From contig VGZI01000012.1 of the NCBI GenBank assembly GCA_016872605.1, positions 1 through 63,319 of the forward strand: 63,319 nucleotides of DNA, read 5' to 3'. Source of the stretch: Planctomycetota bacterium (GTDB taxonomy: Bacteria; Planctomycetota; Planctomycetia; Gemmatales; Gemmataceae). Each line of letters begins with the position of its first letter. Position 1 is the first letter of the stretch. Positions 10,231 through 18,035 of the stretch are shown here, one piece after another. The position numbers were made by a program, and so were the translations under genes. The notes beneath the pieces are model-generated. The model saw only the letters and a program-made list of their open reading frames with translations. It was not told the DNA's origin and did not search any database.

Positions 10231-10743
10231 ATGGCGTCGCTTTCTTCCGGATCCATCCCCATGCCGAACGAAGAACAACCGGCATTCGCCGTTGACAAGG
10301 CGTTGCTGCACGATGCCGATTTGCGCGACCATCCCCACCATCTGTGCGTCGACACCGGCGTGCTGCGCTTAGCGATCAAGCCGGAATTCCGGGGCCACAA
10401 AGCGATGCTCGTCGATGTGTCGGCGGGAGGGATTGGATTTCTCCTTGAAGTCCCGCTTGAACCGGGCACCATGCTGACGTTCGAGTTGAAAGGCTCCGGT
10501 GAAATGGGCCCCGTGTCGCGCGTGGCGCGCGTGCGGCACAGTCGGCCGCATCCATGCCCGCCGAACGCTCCGTGGTTGCCGCCGACTCCCGTGCTGAGCC
10601 GATTTTTTCGTCAACTCTTCGGCCAAGCCGATCCAGCGCCCGAAAAAGAAGCTTGGCTCATCGGTTGCATGTTCGACCGCCCCATGAGTGACGCAGAGAT
10701 CGCCCAACTGCTCAATGAGCTGCAACCGCCGCAAGAAAGCTGA
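10231..10743 (+). CDS. PilZ-like protein with a degenerate ligand motif
   Basis: 170 residues. The core DVSAGGIGF matches the PilZ (D/N)xSxxG motif and is followed by the usual strands and a C-terminal helix (MSDAEIAQLLNEL) that resembles the end of the divergent neighbour's PilZ domain. The upstream RxxxR motif is not recognisable, so c-di-GMP binding is doubtful. A Pro-rich insert (about residues 107-130) interrupts the barrel. ATGs at 10231 and 10261 are both possible; neither has a strong Shine-Dalgarno sequence. Confidence 0.75.
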   Translation: MASLSSGSIPMPNEEQPAFAVDKALLHDADLRDHPHHLCVDTGVLRLAIKPEFRGHKAMLVDVSAGGIGFLLEVPLEPGTMLTFELKGSGEMGPVSRVARVRHSRPHPCPPNAPWLPPTPVLSRFFRQLFGQADPAPEKEAWLIGCMFDRPMSDAEIAQLLNELQPPQES

Positions 10744-10744
10744 C

Positions 10745-10879
10745 GTCGGAGGTCGGATGTCAGAGATCAGAAATCAGGCGTCAGTAGTCGAGAGGCCAAT
10801 ACGACTCGATCGCGTGTGCGCATCGTCCCTCAACGAACAGACACCTTCCGGCTGACCCCTGTCCCCTGACCTCTGATGA
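10745..10879. repeat. GTCAGA-type degenerate short repeats in opposite orientations
   Basis: The gap before the sigma-54 activator holds a run of imperfect 7-9 bp units of type GTCAGA/ATCAG on the + strand (10745-10790). A run of the same type lies in reverse orientation at 10852-10879 (CTGACCCCTG, CCCCTGACCTCTGA). Together they could form a loose stem around about 60 bp of unique DNA. No coding potential is seen. Confidence 0.55.
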
Positions 10880-10968
10880 AATCCCGCACTTTCCAATCGC
10901 GCCTTCACCTGGTAAGTTAGCGATTGCGAAACGAATCCCAGCAAACAAACGCACAGTCAAACCTCGGC

Positions 10969-12897
10969 ATGACCCCCACCGCGAACGGTCCGTTTCTGGT
11001 CAATCGCCGCGACGATGGCTACGGCGACGTGATCCCCCTCATCGCGGGACAGCGTTACACGTTGGGCCGAGCCAACACCAACCGCATCGTTCTCAAAGAC
11101 GAGCTGGCAAGCCGCGACCACGCCGAAGTCTATTTCGCCGAGGAACGCTGGCGGCTGCGCGATCTGAAGAGCTTGAACGGCACTCGGGTTAACGCCATGC
11201 CGCTCGACGCCGAATGGGAACTTAACGCCGGTGACGAGGTACAGATCGGCAAAACGCGCTACTTGTTCGTCAACACCATCGAGGAGTTGCCGCAGATTCC
11301 GTTGCCATCGGTCAACGAAACCGTTTCGATCAAGAAGCGGCTGTCGAGTTCACGGTTTCTTACGCCGAATCCCGATGAAGTACCCGATGTTCCCGAGGAA
11401 GGTTCGAGCCGCGTCCGTCTGGGGCGCGATCTGATGCAGCTTTATCGCCTGAGTTTGTCGATGGGGGCCGCGACAAATTACCACGATTTGGCCGAGACCG
11501 TGCTCGACGGGCTTTTGGCCGCGGTGTCGGCCGAGGTCGGCGCAATCCTCACGATCAAAGAGGGGCGCGAGACAGAGATCACCTCCGTGCGGCCCGATGG
11601 CCCGGCCAAACGCCTTTACTCGCCCGTCTCCGAGTTCGTCACGCACGAGGTCATGAGCGGCCGCGAAGCAATTCTTGCCGAGGATGTTTCGCGCAATCGC
11701 TACCTGAGCCAGCGCGACAGCATCACGCAACTCGGCGCCACGAGCCTGATCTGCGCCCCGGTCATTCACCAGGACAAGGTGCTTGCGCTAATCCACCTGT
11801 ACTGCACCGATCCGCACAAGTCGTTCTCCAACGATAACCTCGAATTCACCATCGCGGTCGCCAAGCATTTCGCCCTGGTCATGAACCAGATGCTGAGGCA
11901 AGATTCGCTTTCTGCCGAGAATCGTTCCTTGCGCGAGCATCTGCAAGTTGAAAGCGAACTGGTCGGCGGGAGCCCGGCGATCAAGACCATTCTTGAGCAA
12001 ATCGGCCGCGTCGCGCCGACAAATGCCACCGTGCTCATTCGCGGCGAGAGCGGCTCGGGCAAGGAGCTTGTCGCACGGGCGATTCACTTTTCCAGTCCGC
12101 GTCGCGATGGCCCGTTCATCTGCCTGAATTGCGCCGCCATTACAGAGACGCTCTTGGAGAGCGAGCTCTTCGGCCATGAACGCGGGGCGTTCACCGGCGC
12201 CACCGAAAAGAAGATCGGCAAGTTCGAGGCTGCCGACCACGGCACCATCTTTCTCGATGAAATCGGCGAAATGGCGTACAACACACAGGCCAAACTCTTG
12301 CGCGTGCTCGAAGGGCATCCGTTCGAGCGCGTCGGCGGCAGCACGCCGATCCGCACAGACGTTCGCGTTGTTGCCGCCACCAATCAGCCGATGGAGCAGA
12401 ACATCAAAGAGGGCAAGTTTCGCCGCGATCTGTTTTATCGCCTTCAGGTCGTGGAAATTCACGTGCCGACGTTGCGCGAGCGCCGCAGCGACGTGCCGAT
12501 TCTCGCCGAGCATTTTCTCAAGCGTTTCGCGCGCGAGACGGGGCGCAAGATACGCGGCTTCACGCCGGCCGCCCTTCAAAAGATGGAGCAGTATGATTGG
12601 CCGGGCAACGTCCGCGAAATCCGCAACGTCATCGAACGCGCCGTCGCCTTGAGCCGCGCCGCCTACCTCGACGTGACCGACATCCTCCTGTCATCGCTCG
12701 AACCCCCCGGAGCCGTCTCCGCGATCGGGCAAACGTACGAGGCGCTTTCCCTGGATGAGCTGGAGAAACGCCACATCCTGCAAACGCTCGAGCATACCGG
12801 TTGGAACAAGAGCGCGGCCGCTACCATTCTGCAAATCGAACGCTCCACGCTCGACCGCAAGATCAAGTCCTATCAGCTGAAGCGCGACGGCGACTAA
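10969..12897 (+). CDS. FHA-GAF-sigma54 activator (AAA+, Fis-type HTH)
   Basis: 642 residues from the ATG at 10969; a TTG 45 nt upstream would add 15 residues. Domain order: N-terminal FHA domain (about 10-100, with LGRANTNRIVL and SRDHAEV, a phosphothreonine-binding core); GAF domain (about 145-310); AAA+ sigma-54 interaction domain (about 330-560) with Walker A GESGSGKE near residue 359 and the sigma-54 loop GAFTGA at 406-411; and a Fis-type helix-turn-helix at the end (NKSAAATILQIERSTLDRKI). There is no response-regulator receiver, so input probably comes from a phosphorylated partner through FHA or a small ligand through GAF. Targets are unknown; no -24/-12 promoter is evident next to it. 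Confidence 0.93.
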   Translation: MTPTANGPFLVNRRDDGYGDVIPLIAGQRYTLGRANTNRIVLKDELASRDHAEVYFAEERWRLRDLKSLNGTRVNAMPLDAEWELNAGDEVQIGKTRYLFVNTIEELPQIPLPSVNETVSIKKRLSSSRFLTPNPDEVPDVPEEGSSRVRLGRDLMQLYRLSLSMGAATNYHDLAETVLDGLLAAVSAEVGAILTIKEGRETEITSVRPDGPAKRLYSPVSEFVTHEVMSGREAILAEDVSRNRYLSQRDSITQLGATSLICAPVIHQDKVLALIHLYCTDPHKSFSNDNLEFTIAVAKHFALVMNQMLRQDSLSAENRSLREHLQVESELVGGSPAIKTILEQIGRVAPTNATVLIRGESGSGKELVARAIHFSSPRRDGPFICLNCAAITETLLESELFGHERGAFTGATEKKIGKFEAADHGTIFLDEIGEMAYNTQAKLLRVLEGHPFERVGGSTPIRTDVRVVAATNQPMEQNIKEGKFRRDLFYRLQVVEIHVPTLRERRSDVPILAEHFLKRFARETGRKIRGFTPAALQKMEQYDWPGNVREIRNVIERAVALSRAAYLDVTDILLSSLEPPGAVSAIGQTYEALSLDELEKRHILQTLEHTGWNKSAAATILQIERSTLDRKIKSYQLKRDGD

Positions 12898-13039
12898 CCC
12901 TTCGTTCCCAGGCTCCGCCGGGGACGCAGGCGCCGATGGCGGTTCCGACATGCTCAACCGCCCGCTTCCGCGGCTCGGCTCGCCGAGTCTCCATGACATC
13001 CACGCGCCCGAATCATATCCTGATTCAAAAGGAGCGTGC

Positions 13040-14158
13040 ATGGCGCAACCGATCGCAAAGTTGGCTCTCGAAGATGGAACCGTCTATGTCGGTAAAGGCT
13101 TTGGCGCCGCCGGCGAAACCTTTGGCGAAGCCGTCTTCAACACCAGTATGACCGGATATCAGGAAGTTCTCACCGATCCATCCTACAAAGGCCAAATCGT
13201 CACGATGACCTATCCGCTCATCGGCAACTACGGCATCAACGCCGAAGATCGCGAGTCGAAGGTCCCGCAGGTCGACGGCTTCATCGTCCGCGAATGCACT
13301 CGCATCCCCAGCAACTTCCGCTCGCACGGCACGTTGTCCGACTACCTGGCCGAGCATCGCATACTGGGGTTGGAAGGCATCGATACACGATCGCTAGTTC
13401 GCCGATTGCGCGTTCGCGGCGCCATGACGGGCGTCCTGTCAACCACCGATCTCGACAACGCCTCGCTGGTGCGGAAAGCACGCCAAGCGCCGAGCATCGT
13501 TGGCCGTGACCTCGCTAAAGTCGTCATGCCGACCAAGACGTTTGCCTGGAACGAAGGATTCAACAGCCCGTTCGTGACGCAAGAATTGCACAAGAGCAAA
13601 CGGCCACACCGCGTGGTTGCCCTCGATTTCGGCATGAAGTGGAATATCCTGCGATGCCTGGTGCAGATCGGCTGTGAAGTGACGGTGATGCCCGGTTCAA
13701 CGCCTGCCAAGGATGTGCTCGCCCTCGATCCGGACGGCGTGTTCATCTCCAACGGTCCCGGCGATCCGGAGCCGCTCGATTACGCGATCGGCAACATTCG
13801 CCAGCTCATCGGCAAGAAACCGATCTTCGGGATCTGTCTGGGGCATCAACTGCTCGGCCTCGCATTCGGCGCCAAGACATTCAAGCTGAAGTTCGGCCAT
13901 CGCGGCGCCAATCAACCGGTCCTGAATCAGAAAACGGGGCGCGTCGAGATTACCACGCAGAACCACGGCTTCGCGGTCGATCCCACAACGCTGCCCGCCG
14001 ACGTCGAAGCGACGCACATCAACCTGAACGATAACACGCTCGAGGGCATGCGGCACAAACGCTACCCGATCTTCAGCGTGCAGTATCACCCCGAAGCGTC
14101 GGCAGGGCCCCACGACAGCACGTATCTTTTCGACGAGTTCCGCAAGTTGATGGATTGA
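13040..14158 (+). CDS. carA: Carbamoyl-phosphate synthase small (glutaminase) subunit
   Basis: 372 residues, close to the family's usual 370-385. It hydrolyses glutamine and passes ammonia to CarB to make carbamoyl phosphate for pyrimidines and arginine. The N-terminal CPSase small-chain domain (LEDGTVYVGKGFG, NTSMTGYQEVLTDPSY) precedes a class I glutamine amidotransferase with nucleophile Cys266 in GICLGHQ and the His350/Glu352 pair in QYHPEA. The ATG at 13040 is chosen because AAAGGAG lies 5 nt upstream; the open frame from 12950 lacks such a site. carB is not in the window. A large nested palindrome starts 23 nt after the stop. Confidence 0.97.
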   Translation: MAQPIAKLALEDGTVYVGKGFGAAGETFGEAVFNTSMTGYQEVLTDPSYKGQIVTMTYPLIGNYGINAEDRESKVPQVDGFIVRECTRIPSNFRSHGTLSDYLAEHRILGLEGIDTRSLVRRLRVRGAMTGVLSTTDLDNASLVRKARQAPSIVGRDLAKVVMPTKTFAWNEGFNSPFVTQELHKSKRPHRVVALDFGMKWNILRCLVQIGCEVTVMPGSTPAKDVLALDPDGVFISNGPGDPEPLDYAIGNIRQLIGKKPIFGICLGHQLLGLAFGAKTFKLKFGHRGANQPVLNQKTGRVEITTQNHGFAVDPTTLPADVEATHINLNDNTLEGMRHKRYPIFSVQYHPEASAGPHDSTYLFDEFRKLMD

Positions 14159-14180
14159 CACCGCGAAGCCCAGAGGGGGC

Positions 14181-14330
14181 GCACGACATGGTCTGCGCGG
14201 CCTGCTTCGGGAGGGCGAGGCTCCTGCCGAGCCGGAAGCGACAGGATACTCGTCCGAAGTCGAGTATTTCGCGGGCTCGCGGCTCGGCAGGAGCCTCGCC
14301 CTCCCGTGCCGTTTGCAAACCATGTCGTGC
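14181..14330. repeat. Nested three-level palindrome of about 150 bp downstream of carA
   Basis: Three concentric perfect inverted repeats share one centre: outer GCACGACATGGT (14181-14192 with 14319-14330), middle 26-bp arms starting GGGAGGGCGAGGCTCC (14209-14234 with 14280-14305), and inner ATACTCG (14246-14252 with 14261-14267). There is no T-tract, so this is not a typical terminator. It is non-coding, and translated fragments such as GSAGASPS are spurious. A decayed relative occurs at about 49676-49753. Confidence 0.85.
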
Positions 14331-14334
14331 ACCC

Positions 14335-14366
14335 GCCCAAAGGTGAGCGCAGCGAACCCCTGGGAT
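14335..14366 (+). repeat. R1 palindromic repeat, copy a
   Basis: A copy of the dispersed unit GCCCAGGGGTGAGCGCAGCG + AACCCCTGGGAT (one extra A and one missing G here). It lies 4 bp after the nested palindrome and 7 bp before the esterase stop codon on the other strand. Other copies: 27432-27465 (reverse), 34368-34401 and 57418-57451, with a diverged perfect palindrome at 25592-25671. Confidence 0.8.
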
Positions 14367-14372
14367 GGAAGC

Positions 14373-15269
14373 TCACTTCATCGGATGCCGCTGGAAGAAC
14401 TCCCACATGATGTCGTTGGCGGAGATGTTGCGCGTGCTTTGGCCCAGGAACACCGGGGCGCCGGTCATGCCCGGCCAGGTGTGTCCGCCCTGATGAATCA
14501 CGTAGAGTACGACCTCGGCGCCGCCTTTGCCTTTGCCATGGTCTTTGCGAATCACCTTCAGCTTGTCTTCCTTTATCGGCAGCTCAACCTCCGTCGGTTT
14601 TTCGGCACATCCATTGACCTTCACGCAGGCCGCGATCGTATCGGGTACCGAGCGAAACCGGAATCCCTTCGGCGGCCCGTTGTATTGCACGAGGGCGTCC
14701 GCGTTGCCATGAAAGTGCACGACCGGCACGGGGCGCTTTGGCTCATATTTCTCGATGGCAAGCGTCCCGGCGACCGGCGCGATGGCGGCGATGCGCTCGG
14801 ACATCTCCGAAGCGACGCGGTAACACATCATGGCGCCATTGGACAGCCCCGTGGCGTAGACCCGTTTCTTGTCTGTATTGACGACGCTTTCGACGTCGTC
14901 AAGCACCTTGCCCAAGTATTTGACATCGTCCGCTTGATCCTTGACGAGCGGTCCTGGGAATTGGCCGGCGTTCCACGTCAGGAAAATGCCGCCTGCGCCG
15001 GTGCCCTTGGGATAGACGACGATGAAGTTATGTTTGTCCGCAGACCTCGAAAGATCGGTGAACACCTCCATCATTTTGCCGTCCATCATCGCGCCGTGTA
15101 ACGCCAACACGACGGCGGTCGGCTTCTTGACGTCATGTTTCGGCGGGACGTGAATCCAGTGATGCCGCGTGATCTTGTCGACGGTGAGGACGCGCTTATG
15201 GTCGCCGGGGCCCAACGGCTCGGCGCCGGCAGGTGCGACAACCGAAAGCGCAACGAGAATCTGAAACAT
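14373..15269 (-). CDS. Secreted PHB-depolymerase/feruloyl-esterase-like alpha/beta hydrolase
   Basis: 298 residues of the LpqC/PHB-depolymerase esterase family. The signal peptide MFQILVALSVVAPAGAEP predicts export. Catalytic residues are visible: Ser143 in GLSNG, Asp191 in HGNAD, His263 in GGHTWPG. The oxyanion region LALHGAMMDG is near residue 58. Family members hydrolyse short-chain polyesters or esterified plant-wall phenolics; the substrate here cannot be read from sequence. AAGGAG lies about 8 nt before the ATG at 15269. It is divergent from the MoxR gene, with 192 bp between the starts. Confidence 0.88.
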   Translation of the reverse strand: MFQILVALSVVAPAGAEPLGPGDHKRVLTVDKITRHHWIHVPPKHDVKKPTAVVLALHGAMMDGKMMEVFTDLSRSADKHNFIVVYPKGTGAGGIFLTWNAGQFPGPLVKDQADDVKYLGKVLDDVESVVNTDKKRVYATGLSNGAMMCYRVASEMSERIAAIAPVAGTLAIEKYEPKRPVPVVHFHGNADALVQYNGPPKGFRFRSVPDTIAACVKVNGCAEKPTEVELPIKEDKLKVIRKDHGKGKGGAEVVLYVIHQGGHTWPGMTGAPVFLGQSTRNISANDIMWEFFQRHPMK

Positions 15270-15461
15270 TGCGAAACTCCTTTCCAGCCCGCGGTTCGAT
15301 CTTCTTGTGGTCAGCGGGTTTGTGATCTCTCTTCATCATACCGTTTTCGCGTCGTGGAGTTTCACGTGGCGACTTCTCCGCGCAACTCGTTATAATGACT
15401 CCGACCGCAACCGACGCCGCAGACTCCGGTCGCTAACGTCCCCGCTCGCGAAAGTGACGAT

Positions 15462-16487
15462 ATGGCCTCCGCCGACGAATCCGCGATAGCCGAACTGCGC
15501 GACAATCTGACCGCATTGACCACGCAACTGGGCCGAGTCATCGTCGGCCAGGACAAAGTCATCGAGCAACTCTTGATCGGCTTGTGCAGCCGCGGCCACT
15601 GCCTTTTGGTTGGCGTGCCCGGCTTGGCGAAAACGTTGCTCGTCAGTTCGCTTGCAAAGATCCTCGATCTCTCGTTCAAGCGCATCCAATTCACGCCCGA
15701 CCTGATGCCGGCCGACATCACCGGGACCGACATACTGCAGGACGATCCGGAGACGCATCGCCGCAAGTTTGTGTTTTTGCCAGGCCCGTTGTTCGCGAAC
15801 ATGATCCTGGCGGACGAGATCAACCGCACGCCGCCAAAGACGCAGGCGGCGCTGCTGGAAGCGATGCAAGAGTACCACGTGACAGCCGGCGGGCAGACGT
15901 ATCCACTGCCTCGCCCGTTCTTCGTGCTGGCGACGCAAAATCCGATTGAACAAGAGGGGACCTATCCGCTGCCGGAGGCGCAACTCGATCGTTTCATGTT
16001 TCAGATCGCCGTCACGTATCCGGACCGGGATGAAGAACTGACGATCATGAAACAAACGACGGCGGGCAAAGCGACGGAATTGGCGCACGTCATGTCGGCC
16101 GACAAGATCATGCGCCTGCAGGATTTGGTGCGCCAAGTGATCGTCGCCGACCATGTGTTCCAATACGCGGTCGATTTGGTTCGGGCAACGCGCCCGAAGG
16201 AGCCGGACGTGCCGAAGTTTTTGCCGGAGTTGGTGGCCTGGGGCGCCGGTCCACGCGCCAGCCAATATCTCATCCTCGCCGGCAAGGCCCGGGCCATCCT
16301 GCAAGGGCGACTGCACGTCACCACGGCAGACATTCGCGAGATCGCGTATCCGGTGTTGCGGCATCGCCTGATCACGACGTTCCACGCCGACGCCGAGGGG
16401 ATCACGACGGACCATATCATTGAGAAGTTGCTGAAAGCGATCCCCTTGCCGCAAGAGGCGGCAGCGGACCGGGTCATCCGCGCCTAG
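15462..16487 (+). CDS. MoxR-family AAA+ ATPase
   Basis: 341 residues. Walker A GVPGLAKT at about 51-58, Walker B/sensor segment [22 protein letters not shown], and the MoxR signature [22 protein letters not shown] are all present, followed by the helical lid. MoxR ATPases normally act as chaperones with a DUF58 and VWA partner encoded next to them. Here neither partner is adjacent: the next gene is a convergent sulfatase-fold gene 20 bp away. It therefore stands alone in this window. Confidence 0.95.
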   Translation: MASADESAIAELRDNLTALTTQLGRVIVGQDKVIEQLLIGLCSRGHCLLVGVPGLAKTLLVSSLAKILDLSFKRIQFTPDLMPADITGTDILQDDPETHRRKFVFLPGPLFANMILADEINRTPPKTQAALLEAMQEYHVTAGGQTYPLPRPFFVLATQNPIEQEGTYPLPEAQLDRFMFQIAVTYPDRDEELTIMKQTTAGKATELAHVMSADKIMRLQDLVRQVIVADHVFQYAVDLVRATRPKEPDVPKFLPELVAWGAGPRASQYLILAGKARAILQGRLHVTTADIREIAYPVLRHRLITTFHADAEGITTDHIIEKLLKAIPLPQEAAADRVIRA

Positions 16488-16507
16488 GGACCGTGCCTGT
16501 CGCTTTG

Positions 16508-17953
16508 TCACTTTTCATTTTTCTTGGTGGGAAAAGTGTAGACCGGGTTAAGCCCAACTTCCCATCGCCGCGCAGTGAGATCGTGGCCTATTGCTTTGAA
16601 ATGCGCGAACAGCTTTTGCTCGAGCGCATCAGCTCTTCCTTTTTCCGCTTCAGCGAGGTCGCGCTGTTCGGCAGGATCCGCATCCAGGTGGTAAAGCTCT
16701 CGACGCTTGTTCTCGAGCGTGTAGATGAGCTTCCAGCCGTCCGGCGTGATGACGGCGCGTTTGTACGTGTACTCGCGATAGTCGGTCTCGGCGAACACGT
16801 CGCGGGCCGTGCCTTCCCCACGGAGCGTCGGCGCGAGGCTCTTGCCCTGCAGCTGATTCTGCACGGTCGCCGGCACATTCACGTCGAGCAGATCGAGAAT
16901 CGTCGGCATAAGGTCAACGCTGCTGACGCGGTCTGCCATCAGCTTGCCGCGCTGCTGGCCGGGCAGGCGCACGATCAGCGGCACGTGGAGCTGTTCCGAG
17001 TACAACGTGAAGCCGTGATCGAAGCGGCGGTGTTCGTAGAACTCCGTGCCGTGATCGGACGTTACGACGATCAGCGTTTTGTCGGCCAGTCCGAGTTGGG
17101 TAAACTCGCTCATGAACCGTGCGAACGCCTGATCGGCGCGTTGGATTTTTTCGTCGTAGATCGCCCGCCAGAACCGGACATCCTCGTCGCGCAACGTGAG
17201 CTGGCCTTTGTTGAGCCCTTCTTCGCGAAGCTGCTCTTGTTCTTGCTCGGACCCTGTGTAACGGCGATCGTAACTCTTGTCCACGAACCGGTAATCGTAG
17301 CCGCCGGCGGGACTATGCTGGCCGTGGCAGTCGTAGCCGTGCAAAAAGACAAAGAACTTCTTGTCGCGGTTCTTCTTGAGCCATTGAAGCGCCTGAGAGA
17401 TGCTGTCGGTCAGACCGCCGAACTTCTCCGGCTCATGGTAGTAGACGTCGAAACCTTGCTCGTAGCCGAAACCTCCGCTGACGCCGGCATTTCCGGTGAA
17501 TCCGGCAGTGGCGTATCCGTTTCGTTTCATCACCTCGGCGAGAGTCGTCAGGTCCGGCGAGACCTCTTTGAGATTCGCGATTCGGACGTTCGGCGGCTTG
17601 TAAACGGCGAACTTGTTCGTCAGCCGATGCTCGGACGGGAAGACGCCCGTGAACCAACTCATTGACGCGGGCACGGTCCACGACGCGACCGAGTAACAAC
17701 GACGAAAGTTGAACGCCTGGCCGGCGAGCTTGTCGAGCGTCGGAGTTACGTTGCGAGGGTTCCCGAGCGAGCCGACGTGTTTGGCCTGCAGCGCATCGAA
17801 ACTGACGAAGAGAACGTTGTATCCCGCGTACTTCATCGGCAGCGTGGACGGATCCCGGTCATCGTTGCCTCCGAATCGCACGGCCCACCACCAGAGCACA
17901 GCGGCGCCGATCACGGCGAGCGCGGCAAGTGCCCATAACCAGTGCGTTCGCAT
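16508..17953 (-). CDS. Membrane-anchored sulfatase-fold hydrolase lacking the formylglycine Cys/Ser
   Basis: 481 residues from the ATG at 17953, which precedes a clean N-terminal anchor (about residues 6-24); the open frame extends 31 codons upstream without a plausible start. The alkaline-phosphatase-superfamily core is clear: NVLFVSFDAL (metal Asp), TPTLDKLAGQAFNF, VVTSDHGTEF (metal Asp-His) and RRFDHGFTLYSEQLHVPLIV. The CxPxR/SxPxR motif is replaced by Thr93-Val-Pro95-Ala-Ser97, so the formylglycine precursor is absent and the Arg is lost. It may use Thr as nucleophile or act on another ester. The 82-bp gap to the upstream SUMF1-like gene suggests cotranscription. Confidence 0.85.
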   Translation of the reverse strand: MRTHWLWALAALAVIGAAVLWWWAVRFGGNDDRDPSTLPMKYAGYNVLFVSFDALQAKHVGSLGNPRNVTPTLDKLAGQAFNFRRCYSVASWTVPASMSWFTGVFPSEHRLTNKFAVYKPPNVRIANLKEVSPDLTTLAEVMKRNGYATAGFTGNAGVSGGFGYEQGFDVYYHEPEKFGGLTDSISQALQWLKKNRDKKFFVFLHGYDCHGQHSPAGGYDYRFVDKSYDRRYTGSEQEQEQLREEGLNKGQLTLRDEDVRFWRAIYDEKIQRADQAFARFMSEFTQLGLADKTLIVVTSDHGTEFYEHRRFDHGFTLYSEQLHVPLIVRLPGQQRGKLMADRVSSVDLMPTILDLLDVNVPATVQNQLQGKSLAPTLRGEGTARDVFAETDYREYTYKRAVITPDGWKLIYTLENKRRELYHLDADPAEQRDLAEAEKGRADALEQKLFAHFKAIGHDLTARRWEVGLNPVYTFPTKKNEK

Positions 17954-18035
17954 GCGGGTCTCTCGCGGTCCGCGATGGTGGATCGCCGTCGTCCGTCGAA
18001 ATTGCAACGGCCAAAGGAACGCATTTGCACCAATG

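Noticed and set aside
14181..14330. carA intrinsic terminator
   Set aside because: Stem is long, but no T-tract follows and the three nested levels fit a dispersed palindromic repeat better.
16508..17953. Assignment as an active formylglycine arylsulfatase
   Set aside because: CxPxR is replaced by TVPAS, so the formylglycine precursor is missing.
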